A stretch of DNA of 64,000 bases from Candidatus Methylopumilus planktonicus (GTDB lineage Bacteria > Pseudomonadota > Gammaproteobacteria > Burkholderiales > Methylophilaceae), in NCBI RefSeq assembly GCF_006364715.1, contig NZ_CP040984.1, forward strand, positions 1 through 64,000, given 5' to 3'. Each line of letters begins with the position of its first letter. The stretch's first letter is position 1. This document shows positions 18,787 through 27,635 of the stretch, in pieces. The notes under the pieces were generated by a model. The model was given only the letters and a program-made list of their open reading frames with translations, did no database searches and was not told the DNA's origin. Both the position numbers and the translations under genes were made by a program.

Positions 18787-21700
18787 CTATATGACCATGA
18801 TGACGAATATGATTTCCAGTTAACCAGACAAAAAAGAGTGGAATAAAAATCGTAGCAACAAAGGTTGCTAAAATCATGCCCCCAAAGACACCTGTTCCCA
18901 TAGATTGACGTGCCGCAGCACCTGCACCTGTTGCGACAACAAGAGGGACAATACCAAAAACGAATGCCATCGATGTCATTACAATAGGCCTAAATCTGAG
19001 ACGTGCAGCTTCAACCGCAGCTTCCATGACGGGCATGCCCTCTTCCATTTTTTGACTCGCAAATTCCACAATTAAAATTGCATTTTTAGCAGCAAGACCA
19101 ATTAAGGTGATTAAGCCAATCTGAAAATAAATATCATTTGGCATACCGCGGATCATGACGGCAATGAGAGCGCCAGTCAGGGCAAATGGTACAGCCATAA
19201 TTACTGCAAGAGGAAGCGCCCACGTTTCAAATTGTGCGGCTAAAATTAGGAATACCATAATAATGGCAAAACCAAATGCAAAGAGCGCTGCAGAGCCTGT
19301 TCGCTTTTCTTGATAGGCTTGACCTGTCCAAGCCATTTGATAGCCTTCAGGTAAACTTTCTTTTGCAATTTTTTCAACAAGCTTAATGGTATCGCCCGAA
19401 CTGACGCCAGGCGAACCCCCTGCTAATACTTTTGCTGAGAGAAGTCCGTTAAAACGTTCGAGTTGTTCAGCACCTAAAATACTATTGACTTTGCTAATTG
19501 CTGAGAGAGGAATCATAGCTCCTGTATTTGATCGAACATATACTTTTCCGAGATCATCTGGCTTCATTCGATAGTTTGCATCTGCTTGAAGCTGAACACG
19601 GTATGTTCTGCCTGATTTGTTAAAGTCATTAACATATAGTGAGCCCATGGTGCTTTGCAGGGTGTCATAAATACTTGAAATAGGAATACCTAAGCTCATC
19701 GCTTTAGCCTCATCTACTTCAATAAAAAGTTGCGGTACGGTAGGTCTAAAAAAAGTATTAACACCTGAAAGGCGAGGTTCTTTCTTAAGCGCTTCGACAA
19801 ATAAATTGACTGCAGCAAATAAACGTAATGGATCAGTGTCACTTCTACTTTGGATATAAGTTTCCATGCTACCCGAGCTACCTAACCCACGAATTGAAGG
19901 AGGGTTAAATGCAATGGCAAGTCCATCGGGTTGCATCATACCAATACCAAAAAGTTTTTTTACAATATCATTCGCGGAGCTTTCTCTTTCGGCCCAGTCT
20001 TTTAATCTCACAAATATCGTAGCTGCATTTGATTTGTTGCCACCTCCAATCAGATCATACCCATTTACAGCAAACTGAAAAGCACTTGCAGGATCATTAG
20101 CAATTGCGGAACGCACGGCTTCTGTTGTTTTAGAAGTGCGACTAATTGTAGCGCCATCCGCTAACATCACCGCTGTAATGACATAGCCCTGATCTTCCGA
20201 GGGAATAAAGCTAGTAGGTGTGAATTTAAAAAGAAAAATAGAGGCGATGACAATGCCACCAAAAACCATGCCACCAATTAAACGATGATGCAAAGTGCCC
20301 TTAACAACTTTAATATAAAAATGAGTTAAGTGATTAAACCCATTATTAAAACGATCAAAAATTTTTGAATGGATGGATTTTGGATTTAAGATAATGGCAC
20401 AGAGCGCCGGAGTGAGTGTCAGAGCTACAACTCCAGATATTACAACAGCAATAGCCACAGTTACAGCGAATTGACGATAGAGCTCCCCTGCAATACCGCC
20501 CATAAATGCGACTGGTACAAATACAGCACATAACACTAATACAATGGCAACGACAGCAGCAGAGACTTGTTCCATAGATTTAATAGCAGCTTTAATTGGA
20601 GTAAGTTTTTCTTCTGCCATTAAGCGTTCTATATTTTCTAAAACGACAATGGCGTCATCAACCACGATACCTATAGACAAGACCATGGCAAAAAGCGTCA
20701 GTGTGTTAATTGAAAAACCAAAAAGATATAGGCCTGCAAAAGTACCTATCAGAGATATAGGCACGGCGATAATAGGAATCAAAGTGGCGCGCCAGTTTTG
20801 TAAAAATAGAAATACAACAATCACCACAAGAAGCATTGCTTCACCCAGCGTTTTAAATACTTCTTTCATGGAAGCTTTTACAAAATTACTTGTGTCATAA
20901 GGAATTTCGAAATCCATCCCTTTAGGAAAGCGTCCTTTAAGTTCAGCCATTTTTTCCTTAATGCCCTTCGCTGTGTCAAGTGCGTTAGCTCCTGTTTGAA
21001 GGAAAATAGGAATCCCTACGCCTGGTTTACCATTTAACGTTGTATTAATATCGTAAGTTTGTGAACCCAATTCGACCCGCGCAATATCTTTAAGATAAAG
21101 AATACCGTTAGGCCCACCAGCTCTAATAATAATATTTCCAAATTCATTAGGATCGAGCAAGCGGCCTTTTGCATTCACGGTATATACGAGCTGTTGGTCA
21201 CTTAAAGAAGGCTCTTGACCAATTTTACCAGCGGCATATTGCGCATTTTGACCTTGAATTGCTGCAGCAATGTCTGAAGTGGTGACATGAAGTTGCGCCA
21301 TACGATCTGGTTTAAGCCAAATACGCATAGAGTAATCACGCGCACCAAATATATTGGCGTCACCTACTCCCTTAACACGTTTGATTTCATCTAAAACATT
21401 AAGAGTTGCGTAGTTACTTAAATAAAGTGGATCAAATTGTTTGTCATTTGATGTCAGCATCACAACTAAAAGAATATCGTTTGATTTTTTTTGCACAACC
21501 ACACCCGAACGTCTTACTGTTTCTGGTAAGCGAGGAGCTGCAATGTTGACACGGTTGCTTACATTGAAAGTTGCTTGGTTAATATTTGTACCAATTTCAA
21601 AAGTCGCGGTGATGTTTAGTGTGCCGCTAGAATCAGTGGTTGAATTAAAATAAAGCAAGCCTTCAACACCGCTTAATTGTTCTTCAATAGGGCCTGCAAC

Positions 21701-21880
21701 TGTTTTCGAAAGTGTTTCAGCACTTGCACCTGGGTAGTTAGCAGTAATAATGACTGTAGGTGGTGCGATTTGTGGATATTGTGCAATGGATAATTTAAGC
21801 GCAGCTGCAATACCAGCCAAGACAATAATGATTGAGATTACCGCAGCAAAAATAGGCCGCGTGATAAAAAATTTACTCAT
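18770..21880 (-). CDS. RND multidrug efflux pump, AcrB/HAE1 family inner-membrane subunit
   Basis: A 1036-residue proton-driven pump with the AcrB layout: the start MSKFFITRPIFAAVISI, 12 membrane helices, and two large periplasmic loops. The proton-relay aspartates are present in GIVVDDAIVVLENIER and the relay lysine in GLAAKNAILIVEFA. Length and motifs fit the hydrophobe/amphiphile efflux-1 family that exports lipophilic compounds. Its ATG overlaps the stop codon of the adaptor gene by one base. Substrates cannot be read from the sequence. Confidence 0.96.
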   Translation of the reverse strand: MSKFFITRPIFAAVISIIIVLAGIAAALKLSIAQYPQIAPPTVIITANYPGASAETLSKTVAGPIEEQLSGVEGLLYFNSTTDSSGTLNITATFEIGTNINQATFNVSNRVNIAAPRLPETVRRSGVVVQKKSNDILLVVMLTSNDKQFDPLYLSNYATLNVLDEIKRVKGVGDANIFGARDYSMRIWLKPDRMAQLHVTTSDIAAAIQGQNAQYAAGKIGQEPSLSDQQLVYTVNAKGRLLDPNEFGNIIIRAGGPNGILYLKDIARVELGSQTYDINTTLNGKPGVGIPIFLQTGANALDTAKGIKEKMAELKGRFPKGMDFEIPYDTSNFVKASMKEVFKTLGEAMLLVVIVVFLFLQNWRATLIPIIAVPISLIGTFAGLYLFGFSINTLTLFAMVLSIGIVVDDAIVVLENIERLMAEEKLTPIKAAIKSMEQVSAAVVAIVLVLCAVFVPVAFMGGIAGELYRQFAVTVAIAVVISGVVALTLTPALCAIILNPKSIHSKIFDRFNNGFNHLTHFYIKVVKGTLHHRLIGGMVFGGIVIASIFLFKFTPTSFIPSEDQGYVITAVMLADGATISRTSKTTEAVRSAIANDPASAFQFAVNGYDLIGGGNKSNAATIFVRLKDWAERESSANDIVKKLFGIGMMQPDGLAIAFNPPSIRGLGSSGSMETYIQSRSDTDPLRLFAAVNLFVEALKKEPRLSGVNTFFRPTVPQLFIEVDEAKAMSLGIPISSIYDTLQSTMGSLYVNDFNKSGRTYRVQLQADANYRMKPDDLGKVYVRSNTGAMIPLSAISKVNSILGAEQLERFNGLLSAKVLAGGSPGVSSGDTIKLVEKIAKESLPEGYQMAWTGQAYQEKRTGSAALFAFGFAIIMVFLILAAQFETWALPLAVIMAVPFALTGALIAVMIRGMPNDIYFQIGLITLIGLAAKNAILIVEFASQKMEEGMPVMEAAVEAARLRFRPIVMTSMAFVFGIVPLVVATGAGAAARQSMGTGVFGGMILATFVATIFIPLFFVWLTGNHIRHHGHIDEDKK

Positions 21881-23016
21881 TATTTTTTGAAGTTAGGCAT
21901 GTTGGTGACAGGCATGCCAGGACGAACTTTAATAAGATTATCGATAATGATTTTATCGCCCGCTTGGAGACCGCCTAGAATAACCCAATCCTTACCTTTC
22001 CATTCGCCTGTAATAACAGGGCGAGGTGTGGCTTGATTTTTTTCATTGACGACAAATACAAATTTACCTTGATCAGAATTAAGAACAGCTAATTGAGGCA
22101 ATAAAAATACACCATCTTTTTTGCCTGTAGTCACCCGCACACGAACAAATTGGCCGGGTAAAATTTGACGCTCATTATTTTCAAATGTTGCTCGGAGTTC
22201 TTGAGTGCCAAGTGATGGATTGATTTCGCTTGCAGCAAAATTTATTTTGCCCTTCTTCGGGTATTCATTCCCATCGGAAAGAGTGATTGAAACTTCTTGA
22301 ATATTTTTTTCATTTAATGCGCCACCTAATTGCTTAAGCTCATTATCTGAAAAACTAAATCGCACCCAAATTGGATTCACTTGAGCTAATGTCGTAAGCA
22401 GGCTTGTATTTGCAGAAATGAGAGCACCTTCAGAAAATTGAAAGCGACCAGAAATACCATCGACAGGAGCAGTGACATTGGTATAAGAAAGATTAAGCTC
22501 CGCCTGTTTTAAATTTGCTCGACTTTGAGCGAGAGCTGCGACACTAATTGATTCATCTGATGATGCATTATCAAATTCACGCTGGCTTATGGACTGAGAT
22601 TCAATTAAACCTTCTAAACGTTTTTTTTCGCGCTTTGCTTGTTCAGCTCGTGCAAGGCTCTGATTGTATTGCGCGCGCGCTTGATTTAAAGCAATTTTAT
22701 AGGGCTCGGGATCAATATTGAATAAAATTTGACCCGCTTTAACCGGAGAACCTTCATTGTATTTTCGTTTTAATAAAATACCGCCAACACGAGGTCTAAT
22801 TTCAACTTCCTTAGCTCCCTCTGTTTGGCCTACAGCTTCGGCTGTAATAGGCATCGATACAGGTATGGATTCAAGCATGGTCACGGGCAAAACAAAATTA
22901 GGTGGCATGCCACTTTGCTCTGGAGGTTTTTGACAGCCAACTAAAGAAAATAATAGAAAACCGATAAGTAAAACAGATCTAGATGACAAAAAAAGCTGTT
23001 GCAAGTAAAGCCCCAA
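21880..23016 (-). CDS. RND efflux periplasmic adaptor (AcrA family lipoprotein)
   Basis: The 378-residue membrane fusion protein links pump and channel. It has an N-terminal lipoprotein signal with lipobox LVGC, a biotinyl-lipoyl-like domain (GGILLKRKYNEGSPVKAGQ), a coiled-coil hairpin (about 95-165) and beta-barrel regions (LPGQFVRVRV). It is first in the operon and overlaps the pump start. A palindrome, GAAACG-AA-CGTTTC, lies 18 bases upstream of the ATG and could be a repressor site, but no regulator gene is adjacent. Confidence 0.95.
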   Translation of the reverse strand: MGLYLQQLFLSSRSVLLIGFLLFSLVGCQKPPEQSGMPPNFVLPVTMLESIPVSMPITAEAVGQTEGAKEVEIRPRVGGILLKRKYNEGSPVKAGQILFNIDPEPYKIALNQARAQYNQSLARAEQAKREKKRLEGLIESQSISQREFDNASSDESISVAALAQSRANLKQAELNLSYTNVTAPVDGISGRFQFSEGALISANTSLLTTLAQVNPIWVRFSFSDNELKQLGGALNEKNIQEVSITLSDGNEYPKKGKINFAASEINPSLGTQELRATFENNERQILPGQFVRVRVTTGKKDGVFLLPQLAVLNSDQGKFVFVVNEKNQATPRPVITGEWKGKDWVILGGLQAGDKIIIDNLIKVRPGMPVTNMPNFKK

Positions 23017-23034
23017 TTCTAAAAATAAAACATG

Positions 23035-23048
23035 GAAACGAACGTTTC
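23035..23048. promoter_or_regulatory. Palindrome upstream of the efflux operon
   Basis: GAAACG at 23035-23040 and CGTTTC at 23043-23048 form a perfect inverted repeat with a 2-base centre, 18 bases before the adaptor start codon. The position suits an operator that blocks transcription or translation initiation. It might be chance, as only one copy is seen. Confidence 0.4.
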
Positions 23049-23109
23049 TTCTAAGGCCTTATTTTACAATTAAATCAATGAGTAAGAGAGATTTAAATAT
23101 ACGAAAGTT

Positions 23110-23814
23110 TTATGACAATAGATGAGCTAAGCCAAAAGCAGCCGAAGAAGCTAAGGCACCAATCACAAGTGTTTGCATCGCCGAACGTCCTTGATTCACG
23201 CCAGTAAAGCGACCTTTAATCCAACCAAAAAGTACGAGTGCAATACTTGTGGCAATGACTGACATTTTTAGTGCGGACATGATGTCAGATATAAAGAAAT
23301 AAGGCATCAAGGGAATTAGCCCACCTATAATATAAGAGGTTGCAATAGTAGTCGCACTGATCATTGCTCTTTTTGGGTCAGGCCTTTCTAAATTTAATTC
23401 AAATTTCATCATGAATTTTAGCCAGCGTTCACGATTAGAAGTGATGGACTTAACAACTGTTTTAAGCGCACTCCCTTTGAGTCCATATTCTGAAAGTATT
23501 TCCTGGACTTCTAAAATTTCATGCTCACGCAAATGCTTAATTTCATGGGCTTCACGTTTTAATTCAGAATCATAATGTTCAATATCTGTTTTTCCGGCAA
23601 GATAACCACCCAGGCCCATTGCAATTGAGCCCGCCGCAACTTCAGCTAGACCTGCTGTTACAATAATCGCTGATGAATCAACAGCTGCAGATAAGCCTGC
23701 AGCCAGAGCAAATGGAACAGTCAGTCCGTCCGCCATACCAATAACGATATCGCGAACTACTGCTGTTGAGGTAAAGTGTGTTTCAGAGTGGTCCGAATGA
23801 TGGTCGTTTGACAT
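23110..23814 (-). CDS. VIT1/CCC1 family transporter
   Basis: A 234-residue membrane protein of the vacuolar iron transporter / CCC1 family, which moves Fe2+ or Mn2+ in plants and yeast. Family marks are VRDIVIGMADGLTVPFALAAGLS in the first helix pair, the SIAMGLGGYLAGKTDIEHY segment, and the cytoplasmic metal-binding-type helical insert rich in Glu and His between helices 2 and 3. The N-terminus starts with a His-rich stretch (NDHHSDHSETH) that could bind metal. Direction and metal are inferred only from the family. Confidence 0.88.
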   Translation of the reverse strand: MSNDHHSDHSETHFTSTAVVRDIVIGMADGLTVPFALAAGLSAAVDSSAIIVTAGLAEVAAGSIAMGLGGYLAGKTDIEHYDSELKREAHEIKHLREHEILEVQEILSEYGLKGSALKTVVKSITSNRERWLKFMMKFELNLERPDPKRAMISATTIATSYIIGGLIPLMPYFFISDIMSALKMSVIATSIALVLFGWIKGRFTGVNQGRSAMQTLVIGALASSAAFGLAHLLS

Positions 23815-23910
23815 GAATATCTCTTTAAATTTTATGTTAATTTAAGTAAAAAATACTATATATTAGATTTTTTATAATTTAAACATTTTTAAATATCTAA
23901 GGGCTCAAAA

Positions 23911-24159
23911 ATGAAACAATGTACTTACAATATATTAGCTTTATTAGTCTTTGCTTTGTCTTTTTCTTACGTTCCAACTGCAGCATACGAATATCACTGT
24001 GTCTATGACGGTGTGACAACTTTTAATGTGCCTATTTTTATATTCCAACAAGTTTTTTTAGCTACAATTCTTTTTATCATTGCTCGCTATGGTTTTAGAG
24101 ATGGCAAAATGGTCTGCTGGGCAGCATGTGGAACTAAAAAGAATAAAAAGAAAAAATAG
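23911..24159 (+). CDS. Small membrane protein of unknown function
   Basis: An 82-residue product not recognised as a known family. Residues about 6-25 form a signal peptide or first membrane helix (ILALLVFALSFSYVPTAA), residues 42-61 a second helix (VPIFIFQQVFLATILFIIA), and the tail is Lys-rich (KKNKKKK). It has four cysteines, two of them in MVCWAACG near the end. The ATG follows AAGGG at a suitable distance, and the stop codon overlaps the hairpin shared with the convergent small gene. Confidence 0.65.
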   Translation: MKQCTYNILALLVFALSFSYVPTAAYEYHCVYDGVTTFNVPIFIFQQVFLATILFIIARYGFRDGKMVCWAACGTKKNKKKK

Positions 24160-24175
24160 CTAATCAAGTTTAGCT
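24144..24175. terminator. Hairpin over both stop codons of convergent small genes
   Basis: AGCTAA at 24158-24163 pairs with TTAGCT at 24170-24175. On the minus strand the hairpin is followed by six T residues and then a further T-rich run, like a weak intrinsic terminator. The minus-strand stop codon (24160-24162) lies in the 3' arm, and the plus-strand stop (24157-24159) touches it. Confidence 0.6.
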
Positions 24176-24300
24176 TTATGTTTTGACTGTCTTTTAAACT
24201 TTGTTTTATCTTTTTCCACTTTGGGTTTAAAAGGCAAGTCAGCACGGAAAAGAGCGTAATGTGTCTGAGAGCGTAACTTAAGTTTACGAATTTGCTTCAT
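24160..24300 (-). CDS. 46-residue basic protein resembling ribosome-rescue factor ArfA
   Basis: This short gene starts 6 bases after the marC stop codon and in the same frame. The product is very basic: MKQIRKLKLRSQTHYALFRA, then a segment with PFKPKVEKDKTKFKRQSKHK near the end. The pattern ALFR...KVEKDK.K..R..KHK resembles the conserved core of ArfA, which recruits RF2 to ribosomes stalled on messages without stop codons. The KGKGSY motif of E. coli ArfA is not present, so the assignment is tentative. A terminator-like hairpin overlaps the stop codon, as is known for arfA genes, which are expressed from truncated messages. No strong ribosome-binding site is seen; coupling to marC is likely. 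Confidence 0.5.
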   Translation of the reverse strand: MKQIRKLKLRSQTHYALFRADLPFKPKVEKDKTKFKRQSKHKAKLD

Positions 24301-24306
24301 AAAGCA

Positions 24307-24924
24307 TTACGCAATAATATCTAATACGCCCCGCGTAATGAACTCAATCGCCATGGAACCTAAAAGTAAACCCATGACACGGGTCACTATTTTAGTACCT
24401 ACTGCACCAATCACTCTAGAGATGCTTTCAGCAAAACTTAAGGTAAGCCAAATTGTTAGAGACACGAAAATACATGGCAGCACTAGAAAAGATAGATTTA
24501 CAAAATTAGGGGCTTGGTGAGCAGCAATAATCATATTACTAATCGCGCCGGGCCCTGCTAAGAGAGGAATACTAAGTGGGACAAAGGCAATTAATTCTTT
24601 TTCTGACTTATTATTTTGTGTAGATTCCATAACTTGATTTCGTCCTAACATCATGTATATGGCCATGATCAGAAGAAGTATACCGCCGCAAATCTGAAAA
24701 CTTGGCATAGAAATGCCAAAGATATTTAAGATTTTATCTCCGAGAAAAAGTGAAACTACAAGAATGATAAAGACAGTTAAAGCTGTCATCTTGGCTACAT
24801 TTTTTTTATTAATCTTTTTATGTTGGCTCGTTAAACTCAAGTAAATCGGTAAGCAGCCTGGGGGGTCAACAATTGCTATCATAGCGATTGTCGTTTTTAT
24901 TATAAAAGTCCATTCAATCATCAT
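24307..24924 (-). CDS. MarC family (UPF0056) inner membrane protein
   Basis: A 205-residue integral membrane protein with six predicted helices and the MarC-family start region, ending its first helix with IAIVDPPGCLPIYLSL, plus LLAGPGAISNMIIAA in the second half. MarC was once linked to multiple antibiotic resistance but its function is unknown. The downstream small basic gene follows after 6 bases in the same frame. Upstream, 23 bases separate it from the radical SAM gene. Confidence 0.92.
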   Translation of the reverse strand: MMIEWTFIIKTTIAMIAIVDPPGCLPIYLSLTSQHKKINKKNVAKMTALTVFIILVVSLFLGDKILNIFGISMPSFQICGGILLLIMAIYMMLGRNQVMESTQNNKSEKELIAFVPLSIPLLAGPGAISNMIIAAHQAPNFVNLSFLVLPCIFVSLTIWLTLSFAESISRVIGAVGTKIVTRVMGLLLGSMAIEFITRGVLDIIA

Positions 24925-24947
24925 AAATTTCCAAAGGTTAAAAAGTT

Positions 24948-25799
24948 TTAATAACTCACTGTTGATTCGATCCCATTATTATGAAGCTGGTCTGCAATAT
25001 TCTCTAATACATTAATATTTACCCTACCAAGACGGTAAGCTTCTGGCTGCATGGATGGTCTCGCAATTCCATACAAATGAACACCTTTGATACTTTTCTT
25101 GGCACTATCAATAAGTTTAATATATGCGTCAATCTCCTTATTATTAGGTTCTTTATTGTCGATGGTAAAAATACATGTTTGAACAAATGTAGGACATATT
25201 TCACTACAACGTTTTAATCGATCAATCGCTTGTTGTGGTTTTATATTAACTTGATTAATTACTTTAGAATTTTCTTCTAGCGCAGCATCGACCTTAAACC
25301 AGACTTCCCCGTTCATTTTTGCAAGCACTTGAATTCCTTCAAGCACAGATTCTTTGTGCATTAAACTTCCATTAGTAATCAAACGAATTTTAATCTTATG
25401 AAGTAAGTTAAATTCTTCCAGTATCTTTTTAACAATTAAAATAACCTGTGGAAATTCTTCCGCACTTGTAGGCTCTCCATTGCCTGAAAAAGCAATGTCT
25501 TTTAAATGACGATCCTCAATTGCTACATTTTTCTCCATGTAATCGCCGTGAATAATTTCATGAAGAAAAAAACGTAGTTCATCTTCAAGCACATCAAGCT
25601 CAATGGGTGGCGGTGAGCCACGGGTAAGATTTGGAATTTCACAATAAATGCATTGCCAATTACATGCATTATTTACATTTAAGTTAACGCCAATCGATAA
25701 GCCGCCAGCACGTCTTGAAATAACAGAATAGATATATTTGAGACCACTTAATTCCCGGCTGTGATCATGAATACTCAGATACTGTTTAGATACACTCAT
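24948..25799 (-). CDS. Radical SAM protein of unknown substrate
   Basis: A 283-residue radical SAM enzyme. The iron-sulfur motif is NACNWQCIYCEIP with Cys46, Cys50 and Cys53 (CX3CX2C), and the glycine-rich SAM contact is FSGNGEPTSAEEF. The second part of the barrel includes EVWFKVDAALEENS. It resembles the COG0731-type Fe-S oxidoreductases, whose members are mostly uncharacterised. It is 2 bases from the DUF442 gene upstream and part of a minus-strand run with hemW, which also is a radical SAM protein. No substrate is claimed. Confidence 0.85.
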   Translation of the reverse strand: MSVSKQYLSIHDHSRELSGLKYIYSVISRRAGGLSIGVNLNVNNACNWQCIYCEIPNLTRGSPPPIELDVLEDELRFFLHEIIHGDYMEKNVAIEDRHLKDIAFSGNGEPTSAEEFPQVILIVKKILEEFNLLHKIKIRLITNGSLMHKESVLEGIQVLAKMNGEVWFKVDAALEENSKVINQVNIKPQQAIDRLKRCSEICPTFVQTCIFTIDNKEPNNKEIDAYIKLIDSAKKSIKGVHLYGIARPSMQPEAYRLGRVNINVLENIADQLHNNGIESTVSY

Positions 25800-25801
25800 G
25801 T

Positions 25802-26221
25802 CTATTTAAGGGAGTTTAGACGGTCTTTTATCGGAGATAAGTCATAGCCTGCAATCTGGGCTTTGCTTAAAATTTCATCAATAGGCAAGGTTTTTGCATG
25901 CGAAAGTGCCCAAAGCATTGAACATCTTGTGCCAGTGCGGCAATAAGCAAAGATAGGCTTTTGAGCCAACTCAAAAGAGCTGCCAAATTGAGCAATATCA
26001 TCATCTGAAATTTGCCCGCCAATTACAGGCTGATGGATGGCTTTGATACCTAAATTTTGAGCTTCTTTTTCAATAATTGAAAACGTTAGTTGTCCTTCGG
26101 ATTCCTGGTCAGGGCGATTACAAAAAATAGTTTTGTAGCCTTGCGCTTGAATTTCTTTTAAGTCTTCAATCGTGATTTGATCAGAGACGGTAAGTTCGTT
26201 ATTTATTTTTGCAAATTTCAT
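25802..26221 (-). CDS. DUF442 / TIGR01244 family phosphatase- or sulfurtransferase-like protein
   Basis: A 139-residue protein of the family found at the N-terminus of Blh (beta-lactamase hydrolase-like) proteins. It has the dual-specificity-phosphatase-like fold signature, with FCNRPDQESEGQ in the middle and the active-site loop FAYCRTGTRCS (Cys94 to Arg99). Relatives are proposed to act in sulfide metabolism or as phosphatases. No Blh beta-lactamase domain is attached here. It is tightly packed between hemW and the radical SAM gene. Confidence 0.85.
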   Translation of the reverse strand: MKFAKINNELTVSDQITIEDLKEIQAQGYKTIFCNRPDQESEGQLTFSIIEKEAQNLGIKAIHQPVIGGQISDDDIAQFGSSFELAQKPIFAYCRTGTRCSMLWALSHAKTLPIDEILSKAQIAGYDLSPIKDRLNSLK

Positions 26222-26230
26222 AATTTCATT

Positions 26231-27400
26231 CTACTTTAAAAAAATACTCAATAGGTCATTTAAGAATCGCTGACCTAAAAGCGTTGGTTTAATCATCTCA
26301 TGATCCATAGTAATCAGTTTTTTATCTATCGCAGCTTTGAGTTCTTTATCGATAGCTGAAATATATAAACCCGTTTTATCTTCGAAGCTTTGAATACTAA
26401 ATCCATCGATAAGACGTAAGTGGTTCATCATAAATTCAAAAGCCAAATCACTTTCATGAATGATTGTTTCTGATTCAATCATATGTTGTGTGACTACTTT
26501 TTCCATATATTGTTTTGGATTTTTATAACGACTCTCGCGACTCATCTTGTCATGAAAGGTTAGTTTGCTATGCGCACCTGCGCCTATACCAAGATAGTCG
26601 CCAAACTGCCAATAATTAAGATTATGCTCGCATTGTGATTTAGGTTTTGCAAAAGCAGAGGTTTCATAATGCTCGTAGCCATGCTGGCTTAAAATACCTT
26701 CAATAGTTTCTTGCATTTCTGCACTCTCATCATCGAGCGGTAATTTGGGCGGGTGTTTAAAAAAGAATGTATTAGGCTCAATCGTTAAATGATAAAAAGA
26801 TAGGTGCTGTGTATAAAAAGAGGTCGCAGTCTTAGCATCGTCTATCGCTTCATCCAATGTTTGGTGAGGTAATGCATACATTAAATCTAAATTCACTGCA
26901 TCAAAATGACGCATGGCAATTTCAATGCCTTTTTTGGCTTCACTGCTATCGTGGATTCGACCTAATGCTTTGAGATGGACATCATTAAATGATTGAATCC
27001 CTAAAGATACTCTAGTGACGCCAGCTTCTTTGTATGCTTCAAAATGATTGCTATCAATCGCGCCTGGATTAGCTTCAAGTGTAATTTCGGCATCATACAA
27101 AATAGGCGTCAGTGCACGAACCTGACTTAAAATTTTCTGAATAGCTTTTCCACTAAAAAGACTGGGTGTACCACCACCAAAAAAAATGGAATGAATTTTT
27201 CTGCCCCAAATTTTAGGTAATGAATATTCAAGATCCTTGATAAGTGCATCCACATACATGGATTCTAAATCAGTAAAGTTTTGAGATTCTTTATGTTCGT
27301 GTGAATTAAAATCACAATAGGGACATTTTTTGACACACCAAGGGATGTGAATATAAAGCGAGAGTGGGGGTGGCATGGCGAGTCTTGATGTTTGACTCAT
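26231..27400 (-). CDS. hemW: Radical SAM heme chaperone HemW
   Basis: HemW, once called an oxygen-independent coproporphyrinogen oxidase, binds heme and inserts it into respiratory enzymes. The 389-residue product has the iron-sulfur motif YIHIPWCVKKCPYCDFNSH (Cys22, Cys26, Cys29), the FGGGTPSLF segment, LEANPGAID, VSLGIQSFND, and GIGAGAHSK. The extra cysteine that distinguishes true HemN is absent, which favours HemW. It lies just downstream of a small unknown gene and rdgB. Confidence 0.93.
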   Translation of the reverse strand: MSQTSRLAMPPPLSLYIHIPWCVKKCPYCDFNSHEHKESQNFTDLESMYVDALIKDLEYSLPKIWGRKIHSIFFGGGTPSLFSGKAIQKILSQVRALTPILYDAEITLEANPGAIDSNHFEAYKEAGVTRVSLGIQSFNDVHLKALGRIHDSSEAKKGIEIAMRHFDAVNLDLMYALPHQTLDEAIDDAKTATSFYTQHLSFYHLTIEPNTFFFKHPPKLPLDDESAEMQETIEGILSQHGYEHYETSAFAKPKSQCEHNLNYWQFGDYLGIGAGAHSKLTFHDKMSRESRYKNPKQYMEKVVTQHMIESETIIHESDLAFEFMMNHLRLIDGFSIQSFEDKTGLYISAIDKELKAAIDKKLITMDHEMIKPTLLGQRFLNDLLSIFLK

Positions 27401-27407
27401 AGAAGAC

Positions 27408-27635
27408 TTATTTATTTTTTAAGTATGGATTAATAAGATCATCAACCATTTGATGAAGTGCTTCTTTCATCTGCTTTTCAGATACTTCCATTAAAAGGCC
27501 ATCTTCAATGGCATCTTGAGAAAGCTGCTTTAATTCATCAAAGTTTTCTTTCATGACCTTAATTTTTTCTGTACACGACACTAATGATTTATCGTCACGA
27601 ATCCAAGCAGGCCATTTATTTTTTAATTTATCCAT
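27408..27635 (-). CDS. Small unknown acidic-helical protein
   Basis: A 75-residue soluble product, predicted mostly helical and not recognised. It starts MDKLKNKWPAWIRDDKSLVS and continues with Glu/Lys-rich helices, ending LINPYLKNK. No membrane segment or metal motif is visible; there is one cysteine. The start overlaps the end of rdgB by 8 bases, and the stop lies 7 bases before hemW, so it is most likely a genuine member of the rph-rdgB-hemW operon. Confidence 0.7.
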   Translation of the reverse strand: MDKLKNKWPAWIRDDKSLVSCTEKIKVMKENFDELKQLSQDAIEDGLLMEVSEKQMKEALHQMVDDLINPYLKNK

